Shown in pieces: positions 48,840 to 58,489 of a stretch of DNA of 64,000 nucleotides. The stretch is from Paraburkholderia heleia NBRC 101817. Lineage in GTDB: Bacteria; Pseudomonadota; Gammaproteobacteria; Burkholderiales; Burkholderiaceae. The notes below the pieces were generated by a model, which saw nothing but the letters and a program-made list of their open reading frames with translations, was not told the origin of the DNA and did not search any database. The stretch's first letter is position 1. Every line of letters starts with the position of its first letter. The position numbers and the translations under genes were made by a program. The stretch covers positions 120,823-184,822 of the forward strand of contig NZ_BBJH01000020.1 of assembly GCF_000739775.1 (NCBI RefSeq). The letters are read 5' to 3'.

Positions 48840-49835
48840 ATGAGCCACACCCTTCGCGTCATCTTTGCCGGCACGCCGGAATTCGCCGCCGCGGCGCTCG
48901 CGGCGATTCACGAAGCGGGCTTTGCCGTGCCGCTCGTCCTGACCCAGCCCGACCGCCCGGCAGGCCGCGGCATGAAGCTGCAGGCAAGCCCGGTCAAGCG
49001 CTATGCGCAGGAGCACGGCATGGCCGTCGCCCAGCCGCCGTCGCTGCGCCGTACCGGCAAGTATCCGCAGGAAGCCGCCGCGGCGCTGGACCTGCTGCGC
49101 GCCACGCCGCACGACGTGATGGTGGTCGCAGCCTACGGGCTGTTGCTGCCGCAGGAAGTGCTGGACATCCCGCCGCGCGGCTGCATCAACATTCATGGAT
49201 CCATCCTGCCGCGCTGGCGCGGCGCGGCGCCGATCCATCGCGCGATCGAAGCCGGCGATACCGAAACCGGCATCACGCTCATGCAGATGGACGCGGGGCT
49301 CGACACCGGCCCGATGATCTCCGGGGTGCGTACGCCGATCGCGCCGGGCGACACCACGGCGACGCTGCACGACCGCCTGGCGCAGCTCGGCGCGAAGCTG
49401 ATCGTGGACGGGCTCGTCGCGCTCGAGCGCGACGGCGCGCTGCCCGCCACGCCGCAGCCGGCAGAGGGGGCAACTTACGCCGAAAAGATCGGCAAACAGG
49501 AAGCCGCGCTCGACTGGCGCCGCTCAGCGCTCGCGCTCGCGCGGCAGATTCGCGCCTTCGACCCGTTCCCGGGCGGCGCAGCCACGCTCGATGGCGCACA
49601 GCTGAAGCTGTGGGCAGCCGAGCCCGTAGCGCGTTCGGCGGGCGGCGCCGCCGAGCCTGGCGAGATTCTCGAAGTGAGCCCGGCGGGCGTAGTGGTGGCC
49701 TGCGGAGAGGGCGCGCTGCGCCTCACGCAGCTGCAAAAGCCGGGCGGCAAGCGGCTGCCCGCCCGCGAATTCCTGGCCGGCATGCCGCTGGCGGCGGGGC
49801 AGCGTTTTCAGTTGCCCGAGCCTCCTGCGGCCTGA
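48840..49835 (+). CDS. fmt: Methionyl-tRNA formyltransferase
   Basis: A 331-residue enzyme adding a formyl group to initiator Met-tRNA. The start RVIFAGTPEFAAAALAAI, the formyl-donor loop GLLLPQEVL, and NIHGSILPRWRGAAPIHRAI near 116-135 carry the catalytic Asn and His. It is the partner of def in one operon. Confidence 0.97.
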   Translation: MSHTLRVIFAGTPEFAAAALAAIHEAGFAVPLVLTQPDRPAGRGMKLQASPVKRYAQEHGMAVAQPPSLRRTGKYPQEAAAALDLLRATPHDVMVVAAYGLLLPQEVLDIPPRGCINIHGSILPRWRGAAPIHRAIEAGDTETGITLMQMDAGLDTGPMISGVRTPIAPGDTTATLHDRLAQLGAKLIVDGLVALERDGALPATPQPAEGATYAEKIGKQEAALDWRRSALALARQIRAFDPFPGGAATLDGAQLKLWAAEPVARSAGGAAEPGEILEVSPAGVVVACGEGALRLTQLQKPGGKRLPAREFLAGMPLAAGQRFQLPEPPAA

Positions 49836-49947
49836 GCCGGGGCTTACGCCAGCGCCCGAAAAGGCGCCGCCAGGCCAAATGCCGCGCGGTTCCCGGCGCG
49901 CTAGAATCAATGGCGTATGAAGCGCGTTTTTCGATTTTGAGGTTGTC

Positions 49948-50598
49948 ATGCCCGGCATCACCCATTTCGGTTTCTTTCTCGTCGCCGTATTTCTGCTGAA
50001 CGTGACGCCGGGACCCGACACGGCCTATATCGTCGGCCGCAGCGTCGCGCAGGGCCGCGGCGCGGGCCTCGTTTCCGCACTGGGTATCTCGGCGGGCTGC
50101 TGTGTGCACACGCTCGCCTGTGCGTTCGGGTTGACCGCGCTGCTCGCGGCGTCGGCCACGGCGTTCACGGTCATCAAGATCGTCGGAGCGATGTATCTCG
50201 TGTATCTGGGCGTGCGGCTCGTCCTCACGAAACACGAGGTCGGGCCGGTCGAGGGCGCTGCGCAAGCCGCGCCGCCTGCCGCCGCCCCGCGCCCGCTGCG
50301 CCAGCTCTTCGTGTCGGGTTTCTGCACGAATGTGCTCAACCCGAAGGTGGTGTTGTTCTTCGTGTCGTTTTTCCCGCAGTTCGTGACCACGGGGACGGAG
50401 CATAAAGCGCTCGCTTTCCTCACGCTCGGCGCCGTGTTCGTCGTGATGAGCACGGTCTGGAACAGCTTCGTCGCATGGGTGGCGGGCAGCGTCACGCGGC
50501 GCTTTGCGGGCAAGGCGGGCGTGAAGAAGTGGCTCGACCGCACGGTCGGCTCGGCGTTTGTCGGCTTGGGCCTGAAGCTCGCCACGGCCACCCGCTGA
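49948..50598 (+). CDS. LysE/RhtB-family amino-acid exporter
   Basis: A 216-residue six-helix exporter. The start motif NVTPGPDTAYIVGRSVAQG and central NPKVVLFFVSFFPQF fit the family. It differs from the member at 15379 in the loop between helices 3 and 4, which is Ala/Pro-rich. Position between fmt and htpX is the usual order in this group; substrate unknown. Confidence 0.92.
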   Translation: MPGITHFGFFLVAVFLLNVTPGPDTAYIVGRSVAQGRGAGLVSALGISAGCCVHTLACAFGLTALLAASATAFTVIKIVGAMYLVYLGVRLVLTKHEVGPVEGAAQAAPPAAAPRPLRQLFVSGFCTNVLNPKVVLFFVSFFPQFVTTGTEHKALAFLTLGAVFVVMSTVWNSFVAWVAGSVTRRFAGKAGVKKWLDRTVGSAFVGLGLKLATATR

Positions 50599-50729
50599 GG
50601 TTGAATTTTTCGCATCGGCCCATATCTAACAAATCGCTTACAATGCGCTTCGCCTGGCGCCAGCTGACCGGCTGGCGGCGGGCGTTCAACGATCGATTTG
50701 ATCCCCTGGTGGGTGAAGGAGCACAGCAC

Positions 50730-51584
50730 ATGTTCAACTGGGTCAAAACCGCGATGTTGATGGCCGCGATTACGGCCCTTTTCATCGTGATTGGCGGGCT
50801 GATCGGCGGGCATCGCGGGATGGTGCTGGCGCTGTTCTTCGCGCTCGCCATGAACTTCTTTTCGTACTGGTATTCGGACAAGATGGTCCTGCGCATGTAT
50901 AACGCGCAGGAAGTCGACGAGACCACGGCGCCGCAGTTCTATCGCATGGTCCGCGATCTGGCCACGCGGGCTGGCCTGCCGATGCCGCGCGTCTATCTCA
51001 TCAACGAGGACGCGCCCAACGCCTTCGCCACGGGCCGCAACCCCGAGCACGCCGCGGTCGCGGCGACCACGGGCATCCTGCGCGTGCTGTCCGAGCGCGA
51101 GATGCGCGGCGTCATGGCGCACGAACTGGCGCACGTGAAGCACCGCGACATCCTCATCTCGACCATCTCGGCCACCATGGCCGGCGCGATCTCGGCGCTC
51201 GCCAACTTCGCGATGATCTTCGGCGGTCGCGACGAGAACGGCCGGCCGGCGAATCCCATCGCGAGCATTGCCGTGGCGTTGCTCGCGCCGATCGCGGGCG
51301 CGCTGATCCAGATGGCGATTTCGCGTGCGCGCGAGTTCGAGGCGGACCGCGGCGGCGCGGAGATTTCGGGCGATCCGCAGGCGCTCGCCTCGGCACTCGA
51401 CAAGATCCATCGCTATGCGCAAGGCATTCCGTTCCCGGCGGCCGAAGAGCATCCGGCCACGGCGCAGATGATGATCATGAACCCGCTGTCTGGCGGCGGC
51501 TTGCAGAACCTCTTCAGCACCCACCCGTCCACGGAGGAGCGCATCCGCCGCTTGATGGAGATGGCCGCGGGCGGCCGACGCTAA
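50730..51584 (+). CDS. htpX: Membrane zinc metalloprotease HtpX
   Basis: A 284-residue inner-membrane protease that degrades misfolded membrane proteins. It has two N-terminal helices, HELAHVKHRD at 131-140 with the zinc His pair and catalytic Glu, two central helices, and REFEADRGGAE with the third ligand. ATG 50730 has AAGGAG upstream; the reading from 50475 overlaps the exporter gene. Confidence 0.97.
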   Translation: MFNWVKTAMLMAAITALFIVIGGLIGGHRGMVLALFFALAMNFFSYWYSDKMVLRMYNAQEVDETTAPQFYRMVRDLATRAGLPMPRVYLINEDAPNAFATGRNPEHAAVAATTGILRVLSEREMRGVMAHELAHVKHRDILISTISATMAGAISALANFAMIFGGRDENGRPANPIASIAVALLAPIAGALIQMAISRAREFEADRGGAEISGDPQALASALDKIHRYAQGIPFPAAEEHPATAQMMIMNPLSGGGLQNLFSTHPSTEERIRRLMEMAAGGRR

Positions 51585-51606
51585 AGCGGGAACCGGCAAC
51601 GGAATC

Positions 51607-51631
51607 AACGCCTCTTCGGAGGCGTTTTTTA
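51607..51631 (+). terminator. Terminator of htpX
   Basis: AACGCCTC / GAGGCGTT with a TTCG tetraloop, then T6. Confidence 0.92.
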
Positions 51632-51632
51632 T

Positions 51633-52817
51633 TCAGCCCGTCGCCGCAGCGTCGCTGTTCACCTGCCGGGCGCCCGCTCGGGCGCAAACCCGCAACGCCC
51701 GTTGACGCAGGGAAACCACGAAGAACACGAAATAAACGCCGATGAACCAGGACACGTCGAGCGCGTAGTACACATGCCCGAACTTGACGGCGATCCAGGC
51801 GCCGATGAACGCCAGCGGTACGGCGTAGAAAAACACGCGATCCATCCGGTGAGCGTCGTTGCTGCTCTGGAAGAGCGAAACGTAGCAGCACGCGAAAAAC
51901 GGCGCGATGTCGTATTCCTTCATTCTCGGGTTCAGCGCCAGACAGAACGCGAGCACGTAGAACAGCCTGCCCGGCACATTTTCGTTTTCGGCAACCATGA
52001 GCCGCCGCCCGCGCAATGGATTGACCGCGTACATGAACAGCGCCAGGACCACCAGTTCGTAGCACAGGACGTCTTCCAGGGGCGATAACGTGCGCACGTG
52101 CTGTTCGAGTATCCCGAACAGCACGAGGCCGGAATCGTTCTGGGCGAGCATCTGCCAGCGCAGCAGGGTTTCGAAGCCGGTCCACAGGCGCGGTTCCAGC
52201 GCGAGCTGCGCGAGGGTTGCGAGCGCAACGCACACGGGCACGGCGAAGCCATAGCGCATGCCTTTGGGGACAAAAAAGAACACGACGGCGTACGTCAGGA
52301 AATAGATCTTGATGGAGGCAAACAGGGCGATGAAAAAAGCCAGCGCGCAATACTTTGCCGCTGCGTTGCCGCCTCGCTGCGACGCATGCGGAGCGGCTTC
52401 CTGCGAAGCCGCATAAAAAAGCGCAATGATCAGCAGGTGGGCGAAGATCGCGAAATTCCCCGTGAGGATGCCGCCCACGCCCGCACCGCCGGTCAGAAAC
52501 CCCAACGCACCGGCGACGACGAAGTCCGCATGCCTGATGCTGTACGCGAGATAGATCAGCGACGCGGCAACGAATGCCGGATAGAGCCAGTGAAACGGCA
52601 CGCGCGAGAACAGATTCAGGAAGATGGGCGGATAGACGAAGGGGAATCCGTGCGGGATATAAGGATTCGCACCGCGCCTGAACTGATCCAGCGCGTACGC
52701 GTACACCTTGTAGTCCCAGAAGGGCGAGAACAGCTTACCGAGCCCCTGCTGGTACACGGAAAAAAGCGCAACGAAGGCGAGGAACGCGAAGTCGTTTTTC
52801 TTCCCGAGTAGTTTCAT
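51633..52817 (-). CDS. GT87-like polytopic membrane protein (DUF2029 type)
   Basis: A 394-residue polytopic protein with about ten membrane helices. The N-terminal region WDYKVYAYALDQFRRGANPY is typical of DUF2029/GT-C-fold glycosyltransferases of family GT87, whose catalytic Asp would be in WDY. GC is visibly lower than in its neighbours and it separates htpX from rsmB, so it may have been acquired. It has no partner genes nearby, so the sugar and acceptor are unknown. Confidence 0.8.
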   Translation of the reverse strand: MKLLGKKNDFAFLAFVALFSVYQQGLGKLFSPFWDYKVYAYALDQFRRGANPYIPHGFPFVYPPIFLNLFSRVPFHWLYPAFVAASLIYLAYSIRHADFVVAGALGFLTGGAGVGGILTGNFAIFAHLLIIALFYAASQEAAPHASQRGGNAAAKYCALAFFIALFASIKIYFLTYAVVFFFVPKGMRYGFAVPVCVALATLAQLALEPRLWTGFETLLRWQMLAQNDSGLVLFGILEQHVRTLSPLEDVLCYELVVLALFMYAVNPLRGRRLMVAENENVPGRLFYVLAFCLALNPRMKEYDIAPFFACCYVSLFQSSNDAHRMDRVFFYAVPLAFIGAWIAVKFGHVYYALDVSWFIGVYFVFFVVSLRQRALRVCARAGARQVNSDAAATG

Positions 52818-53051
52818 GATGGCCGCTATGACGCAGGGGGACGCGCGTTTTCTGTCGCCATCATGCGGCGGGCCGTTAGTCGGTATCCGCCAATATGTAT
52901 CCCTGCGCTTTTCGCGACTCCTCGGCCTGCGGGCGCGGTGCCGTCAACGGGAATCGCGCCGGCCGGCGGTGTTGCGCGCTCGCCACGCTACAATGGCTCG
53001 CTTGTGCATCCTTGACGCCGCGATTGCCTGCGGCCCGCATCCGGTTTCTCC

Positions 53052-54590
53052 ATGACATCGAGCCCATCCCGGCGACCCAGCAAGCCGTCTCCCGGCAAAA
53101 AGCGCTCCGCATCGCCCGCGCGTCAGCAGGGCGCGGCGCCGACGCGCAGCCAGGCCGTGCACCTGGCCCCCGATTCGCTGGGCTTTGCGCTCGACCAGGC
53201 CGCTCAGGCGGTCGGCGCGGTGCGCGCCGGTGCGGCGCTGCCCGCCGCGCTCGCAAGCGCCTTCGCCGCCTTGCCCGCCGACTTCGCGCCGCAGGCTCGC
53301 GGTGCCGTGCAGGACATCGCGTATCGCACCATGCGGCGGCTCGGCACCGCCGACTGGCTGATCCGGCAGCGCGTGAGCAAGGCGCCGCCGCCGCACGTCG
53401 CGAACGTGCTGGCCTGCGCGCTGGCGTTGCTCGCCGAAGACGAGGCGAGCGCCGCCTACACCCCGTTTACGGTCGTCGATCAGGCCGTGCGCGCCGTGGC
53501 CGCGCGCCGCGAGGCCGCCTTCGCGAAGGGGCTGGTCAACGCGGTGCTGCGCGGCTTTTTGCGCGAGCGCGAGACGGCGCTGGCCGCCGCCCAGGCCGAT
53601 GAAACCGCCCGCTGGAACTATCCGCGCTGGTGGATCGACGCGGTGCGCGCCGCGTGGCCCACGCAGTGGCAGGCGATTCTCGCCGCGGGCAACACGCAGG
53701 GTCCGCTCACGCTGCGCGTGAATGCGCGCCGCACGAGCGCCGCCGAATACGTCCAGCGGCTCGCCGCCGAAAACATCGCCGCCACGCAGATCGGCGAGCA
53801 CGCCGTGCGCCTCGCCGCTGCGTTGCCGGTCGATCGCATTCCCGGGTTCTTCGCGGGCGACGTGTCCGTGCAGGACGCCGGCGCGCAAGTGGCCGCGCAA
53901 ATCCTCGGTGTGCGTGACGGCATGCGCGTGCTCGACGCGTGCGCGGCGCCCGGCGGCAAGAGTGGCCATCTGCTCGAGCTGGCCGACATCGACCTGATTG
54001 CGCTCGAAAGCGACGCGACACGCGCCGCACGCATCGGCGAGAACTTCGCGCGCCTCGGTTTCGCGCGGGACGACCCCGCGCATCCCATGCGGCGTGCACA
54101 GATCGTGGTCGGCGACGCGGGCAATCCTGCCGGGTGGCGCGACGGCGCAGGCTTCGATCGCATCCTCGCCGACGTGCCGTGCTCGGCCTCGGGCATCGTG
54201 CGCCGCCACCCGGACATCCGCTGGCTGCGCCGCGAAAGCGACATCGCGGCGCTCGCCGCCGAGCAGCGCCGCATCGTCGATGCGCTGTGGCCGCTCGTGA
54301 AGCCAGGCGGCGAACTGCTTTACGTGACCTGCTCGATCTTCCCCGTGGAAGGCGAGGCGCAGGCGCGCTGGTTTGAAAGCACCCACGCGGATGCGGTACG
54401 ATTGGACGCCCCGGGGCAACTGCTGCCCGAGGCGTTCGGCGCGCCGGCCCGGGGGCCAGAAGATGGCGCAGCCGGCGAAGAGCGGCACGATGCCGCTGCA
54501 AAGGCCGAAGTGACGACAACTGTCTTTCCCGTTCCCGATCGCACCGCAGATCACGACGGATTCTTCTACGCGCGCTTTCAGAAACGGTGA
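53052..54590 (+). CDS. rsmB: 16S rRNA (cytosine967-C5)-methyltransferase
   Basis: A 512-residue rRNA methyltransferase. A basic N-terminal extension and NusB-like domain (residues about 40-200) precede the SAM domain: DACAAPGGKSGHLLEL near 296 and catalytic Cys pair in DVPCSASG and VTCSIFPVE. It starts the rsmB-DUF4390-ntrY-ntrX-like operon and overlaps the next gene by four bases. Confidence 0.95.
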   Translation: MTSSPSRRPSKPSPGKKRSASPARQQGAAPTRSQAVHLAPDSLGFALDQAAQAVGAVRAGAALPAALASAFAALPADFAPQARGAVQDIAYRTMRRLGTADWLIRQRVSKAPPPHVANVLACALALLAEDEASAAYTPFTVVDQAVRAVAARREAAFAKGLVNAVLRGFLRERETALAAAQADETARWNYPRWWIDAVRAAWPTQWQAILAAGNTQGPLTLRVNARRTSAAEYVQRLAAENIAATQIGEHAVRLAAALPVDRIPGFFAGDVSVQDAGAQVAAQILGVRDGMRVLDACAAPGGKSGHLLELADIDLIALESDATRAARIGENFARLGFARDDPAHPMRRAQIVVGDAGNPAGWRDGAGFDRILADVPCSASGIVRRHPDIRWLRRESDIAALAAEQRRIVDALWPLVKPGGELLYVTCSIFPVEGEAQARWFESTHADAVRLDAPGQLLPEAFGAPARGPEDGAAGEERHDAAAKAEVTTTVFPVPDRTADHDGFFYARFQKR

Positions 54591-55180
54591 CCATCAAACG
54601 CTTCTTCCCGCTGCGCTTCGCGGCCCTGATCTGGCTGGTGCTTGCCGTCGTCGGCTTCGTCGCCGCCGCGCCGGCGCGCGCCGACTCGATCTCGGTTCAG
54701 CGCGCGTCGCTGCAGGCCGACAGCAACGGCTGGAGCCTCGACGCCCGCTTCGATTTCGACCTCAACAGCAGCCTGGAAGACGCGGTCAACAAGGGCATCC
54801 CGCTCTACTTCACCACCGACTTCGAACTCACGCGCGCGCGCTGGTACTGGTTCGACGAACAGCCGGTGAGCGTTTCGCAAAGCATTCGCCTGTCGTTCCA
54901 GCCGCTCACGCGCGAGTACCGCGTTTCGAGCGGCGGCCTGCAGCTCGGCTTCTCGACGCTCGCGGACGCGCTCGCGGTCATCAAGCACGTTACCTCCTGG
55001 CACGTGATCGACCGCAACGACGTGCATCCCGGCGAAACCTACACGGCCTCGGTGCGCATGCAGCTCGACGTCGCGCTGATGCCCAAGCCGTTCCAGATCG
55101 ACGCCGTGAACAACCGCGACTGGAACCTCGCTTCCGACTGGAAGCGTTTTAACTTCACGGTGACCGAACGTGCTAAATAA
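54587..55180 (+). CDS. DUF4390 domain-containing exported protein
   Basis: A 197-residue protein with a signal peptide (FAALIWLVLAVVGFVAAAPARA) and the DUF4390 core (DSISVQRASLQADSNGWSLD). GTG 54587 overlaps the rsmB stop as GTGA, so translation is coupled. The next gene overlaps its end by 11 bases. This family is regularly found before NtrY-type kinases in betaproteobacteria; its role is unknown, perhaps in sensing. Confidence 0.9.
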   Translation: MTIKRFFPLRFAALIWLVLAVVGFVAAAPARADSISVQRASLQADSNGWSLDARFDFDLNSSLEDAVNKGIPLYFTTDFELTRARWYWFDEQPVSVSQSIRLSFQPLTREYRVSSGGLQLGFSTLADALAVIKHVTSWHVIDRNDVHPGETYTASVRMQLDVALMPKPFQIDAVNNRDWNLASDWKRFNFTVTERAK

Positions 55181-57611
55181 AGTGCGCCGCGCCACCAGCT
55201 TCAGCAGCGTCGTCGTCAAGCTGCTCGTTTCCACCGTCGCGTTCACCGCGACGCTGCTGCTCGTCCTGCTCGCCGCGGCGAGCGCGAACACCGAGTTCTT
55301 CGACCGCTACTACGGCTGGCTCTACGCGGCCAATATCGTCGTCGCGCTGATCTTCCTGTCGGTGGTCACGGCGCTCATGATCGTGATCGTCGTGCGCCTG
55401 AGGCGCGGCAAGTTCGGCACGCGGCTGCTCGCGAAGCTCGCGTTCTTCTTCGCGCTCGTGGGCGTGGTGCCGGGCGGCATCATCTATATCGTTTCGTATC
55501 AGTTCGTCTCGCGCTCGATCGAGTCGTGGTTCGACGTGAACGTGGAAACCGCGCTCACCGCAGGCCTCAATCTCGGCCGCGGCATGCTCGACGCATCGCT
55601 GTCCGACCTGCAGACCAAGGGTCGTCTGATGGCGGAGCAGATCGCGAGCGGCGACGCCGCGGGCACGACGCTCACGCTCCTGCGCGCGCGCGACCAGTTC
55701 GGCGTGCAGGACGCGATGATCGTCGAGCCGGTGCGCAGCATGTCGGGCGCGGCGCCCGACATGCACGTGGTGGCGCAGGCGTCGAGCAACTTCTCGTCGC
55801 TCATGCCCGCCGACATGCCCACGGCGCTCATGATCGATCAGGCGCGCGGGCGCGGCTATGCGGCGATCGAAGGCGAAGTGGACGGGGACCCGCATCAGCT
55901 TGGCCCGAAGGGCGCGCTTCGATTGCGCGTGGTCACGCGCATACCCGATGCGAACACAACGGATCTGCAGCCGGTCGAGCGTTTCCTGCAGCTCGAGCAG
56001 CCGGTGCCGGCCGCGCTCGCCCGCAACGCCGACGCCGTGCAGCGCGCGTATCGCGAGTATCAGGAGAAGGCGCTGGGTCGCACGGGCCTGCGCAAGATGT
56101 ATATCGGCACGCTCACGCTCGCGCTCTTTCTGGCCACCTTCGTCGCGATGATGCTCGCGCTCGCGCTCGGCAACCAGCTCGCGAGGCCGCTCTTCCTGCT
56201 CGCGCAGGGCACGAAGGAAGTGACCGAGGGCGACTACACGCCCAAGCGCGAAATCAAGTCGCGCGACGAACTGGGCTTCCTCACGCAGTCGTTCAACGCG
56301 ATGACGCGCCAGCTTTCCGAAGCGCGCCAGGCCGTGGAGAAGAACCGCGTCGCGCTCGAGCACTCGAAGGCCTACCTCGAAAGCATTCTCGCGAACCTCA
56401 CGGCGGGCGTGTTCGTGTTCGACCGGCAGTTCCGCCTCACGACGGCGAACCCGGGTGCGGAGCGCATCTTCCGTCAGCCGTTCCAGACGCAGCTCGGCGT
56501 CGCGCTCGATCATATCGGCGCGCTCACGGAGTTCGGCGCGATGGTGCGCAAGGCCTTCGCCGATCAGGAAGCGGCGCGCACGGATCGCGAAGGGGGCGAT
56601 CGCGATCGCGGCCACTGGCAGCAGCAGTTCTCCGTGCCGATTCCGGGCGAGACCGATCCGCTCACGCTGCTCGTGCGCGGCGCGCGCCTCGTATCCGACA
56701 CGGGCCGCGACGCGGGCGACATGCAGACCTCGGGCTACGTCGTGGTGTTCGACGACATCTCCGACGTGATCTCGGCGCAGCGTTCGGTGGCGTGGGGCGA
56801 AGTCGCGCGGCGTCTTGCGCACGAGATCAAGAATCCGCTCACGCCGATTCAGCTCTCGGCCGAACGCCTGCAGATGAAGCTCTCCGACAAGCTCGCGCCA
56901 AACGACGCCGAAGTGCTCAAGCGCGGCGCGACCACCATCGTCAATCAGGTCGCGGCGATGAAGCAGATGGTCGACGACTTCCGCGATTACGCGCGCACGC
57001 CGCCTGCCGTGCTCGCGAGCCTGCAGCTCAACGAGCTCGTGAGCGAAGTGCTCACGCTCTACGGCGCGGAAGAAGGCAAAAGCGCGATCAAGGTCGAGCT
57101 CTCCGACTTGCCGGTGATACGCGGCGACGCGACGCAGTTGCGTCAGGTGATCCACAACCTGCTGCAAAACGCGCAGGACGCGGTGGCCGACACGCAGAAT
57201 CCTCGCGTGACGCTCGAGACCCGCGCCGTAGAATACGGGGACCCCGACGCGCAAGGCCGCACGCGCGTGGCGGTGCGTCTCACGGTATCGGACAACGGGC
57301 CGGGTTTCCCGGCGCGCATTCTCACGCGCGCGTTCGAACCCTACGTGACGACCAAGGCCAAAGGAACAGGACTCGGGCTTGCGATGGTCAAGAAGATCGT
57401 CGACGAGCACGGCGCGCGCATCGACATCCGCAATCGGATGAAAGCGGGCGATGTGATCGAAGGTGCGCAGATCTCGATTCTCTTTCTCCAGCTGGCGGAT
57501 GACATCCCCCCGGATGCCGCCATGCCCGGACCCGGCCGGTCCGGGGAAGAGCAGGCGCGTGCCGAAGCGGAGCAGGGATCAAAAGCAACAGTGCAGACAA
57601 GGGCAGCGTAA
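55170..57611 (+). CDS. NtrY-like membrane sensor histidine kinase
   Basis: An 813-residue sensor. It has two or three N-terminal helices, a periplasmic sensor region, another helix with HAMP (TLTLALFLATFVAMMLALAL near 312), a PAS domain (FVFDRQFRLTTANPGAERIF), the H-box RLAHEIKNPLTPIQ and the ATPase boxes DNGPGFP and GTGLGLAMVKK. GTG 55170 overlaps the previous gene. It pairs with the response regulator next to it. Confidence 0.93.
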   Translation: MLNKVRRATSFSSVVVKLLVSTVAFTATLLLVLLAAASANTEFFDRYYGWLYAANIVVALIFLSVVTALMIVIVVRLRRGKFGTRLLAKLAFFFALVGVVPGGIIYIVSYQFVSRSIESWFDVNVETALTAGLNLGRGMLDASLSDLQTKGRLMAEQIASGDAAGTTLTLLRARDQFGVQDAMIVEPVRSMSGAAPDMHVVAQASSNFSSLMPADMPTALMIDQARGRGYAAIEGEVDGDPHQLGPKGALRLRVVTRIPDANTTDLQPVERFLQLEQPVPAALARNADAVQRAYREYQEKALGRTGLRKMYIGTLTLALFLATFVAMMLALALGNQLARPLFLLAQGTKEVTEGDYTPKREIKSRDELGFLTQSFNAMTRQLSEARQAVEKNRVALEHSKAYLESILANLTAGVFVFDRQFRLTTANPGAERIFRQPFQTQLGVALDHIGALTEFGAMVRKAFADQEAARTDREGGDRDRGHWQQQFSVPIPGETDPLTLLVRGARLVSDTGRDAGDMQTSGYVVVFDDISDVISAQRSVAWGEVARRLAHEIKNPLTPIQLSAERLQMKLSDKLAPNDAEVLKRGATTIVNQVAAMKQMVDDFRDYARTPPAVLASLQLNELVSEVLTLYGAEEGKSAIKVELSDLPVIRGDATQLRQVIHNLLQNAQDAVADTQNPRVTLETRAVEYGDPDAQGRTRVAVRLTVSDNGPGFPARILTRAFEPYVTTKAKGTGLGLAMVKKIVDEHGARIDIRNRMKAGDVIEGAQISILFLQLADDIPPDAAMPGPGRSGEEQARAEAEQGSKATVQTRAA

Positions 57612-58313
57612 ATGGCAACCATCCTGGTGGTAGATGATGAAATGGGCATCCGGGAATTGCTCTCGGAGATCCTCAGCGACGAAGGGCACGTCGTGGAGCT
57701 CGCGGAAGATGCGCAACAGGCGCGAGAATTCCGGCAGCGCCACGTACCGGACCTCGTGCTGCTCGATATCTGGATGCCGGACACCGATGGCGTGACGCTG
57801 CTCAAGGAATGGGCCGCGCAGGGCCATCTCACGATGCCGGTCATCATGATGTCGGGGCACGCGACCATCGACACGGCTGTCGAGGCGACGAAGATCGGCG
57901 CGCTGAACTTCCTTGAAAAACCGATCGCGCTGCAAAAGCTGCTGAAGGCGGTCGAGCAGGGGCTCGCGCGCGGCACGGCCGCGCCGGTCGCGCCGGCCAC
58001 GGCGGCGGCGGCGGGGAAATCGGCGACGGGCGGACCCGCGGTCGTGGCATCGGCGGCGGCGCTGCCGGTGCTGGGCGCCGACGGCGTTCATGGCATGCAG
58101 ACGGGCGCGGCCACGCAAACGGCATCGATCTCGTTCGACATCCCGCTGCGCGATGCGCGCGATGCATTCGAGCGCGCCTACTTCGAGTACCACCTCGCGC
58201 GCGAGAACGGCAGCATGACGCGCGTGGCCGAGAAAACGGGGCTTGAGCGCACGCACCTGTATCGCAAGCTCAAGCAGCTCGGCGTGGACCTCGGCAAGAG
58301 CAAGGGCGAATGA
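57612..58313 (+). CDS. Response regulator: receiver plus Fis-type HTH, no AAA+ domain
   Basis: A 233-residue regulator that starts directly after the kinase. The receiver has acidic pocket DDE, phospho-Asp in LVLLDIWMP near 54, and Lys in FLEKP near 105. A 40-residue Ala/Gly linker leads to a Fis-type HTH (RVAEKTGLERTHLYRKLKQL). NtrX normally carries a sigma-54-activating AAA+ domain of about 240 residues between these; it is missing here, so control probably uses sigma-70. Confidence 0.93.
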   Translation: MATILVVDDEMGIRELLSEILSDEGHVVELAEDAQQAREFRQRHVPDLVLLDIWMPDTDGVTLLKEWAAQGHLTMPVIMMSGHATIDTAVEATKIGALNFLEKPIALQKLLKAVEQGLARGTAAPVAPATAAAAGKSATGGPAVVASAAALPVLGADGVHGMQTGAATQTASISFDIPLRDARDAFERAYFEYHLARENGSMTRVAEKTGLERTHLYRKLKQLGVDLGKSKGE

Positions 58314-58364
58314 ACGGGTGCGGGTGAGCGGCGCGGCCAGACGCATCAATTTTGCGAAAGCCAC

Positions 58365-58393
58365 TTGGCAAAGGCCGATTTCATCGCTATAAT
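58365..58393 (+). promoter_or_regulatory. Promoter of tRNA-Phe
   Basis: TTGGCA (58365-58370), a 17-base spacer and TATAAT (58388-58393), then CTTTTTTCT. The start would be near 58400. Confidence 0.8.
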
Positions 58394-58407
58394 CTTTTTT
58401 CTTCGTT

Positions 58408-58483
58408 GGCCCGGTAGCTCAGTTGGTAGAGCAGCGGATTGAAAATCCGCGTGTCGATGGTTCGATTCCGTCCCAGGCCACCA
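58408..58483 (+). tRNA. tRNA-Phe (anticodon GAA)
   Basis: A 76-nt cloverleaf with encoded CCA. The acceptor GGCCCGG pairs with CCAGGCC except for a C.A mismatch at 5-68. The anticodon stem GCGGA/TCCGC closes loop TTGAAAA (GAA), and the T arm is GATGG-TTCGATT-CCGTC. Confidence 0.95.
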
Positions 58484-58489
58484 GAATGC

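Noticed and set aside
55173..57410. Open frame of 745 codons antisense to the sensor kinase
   Set aside because: Arg/His-rich and covering the kinase exactly; no domain.
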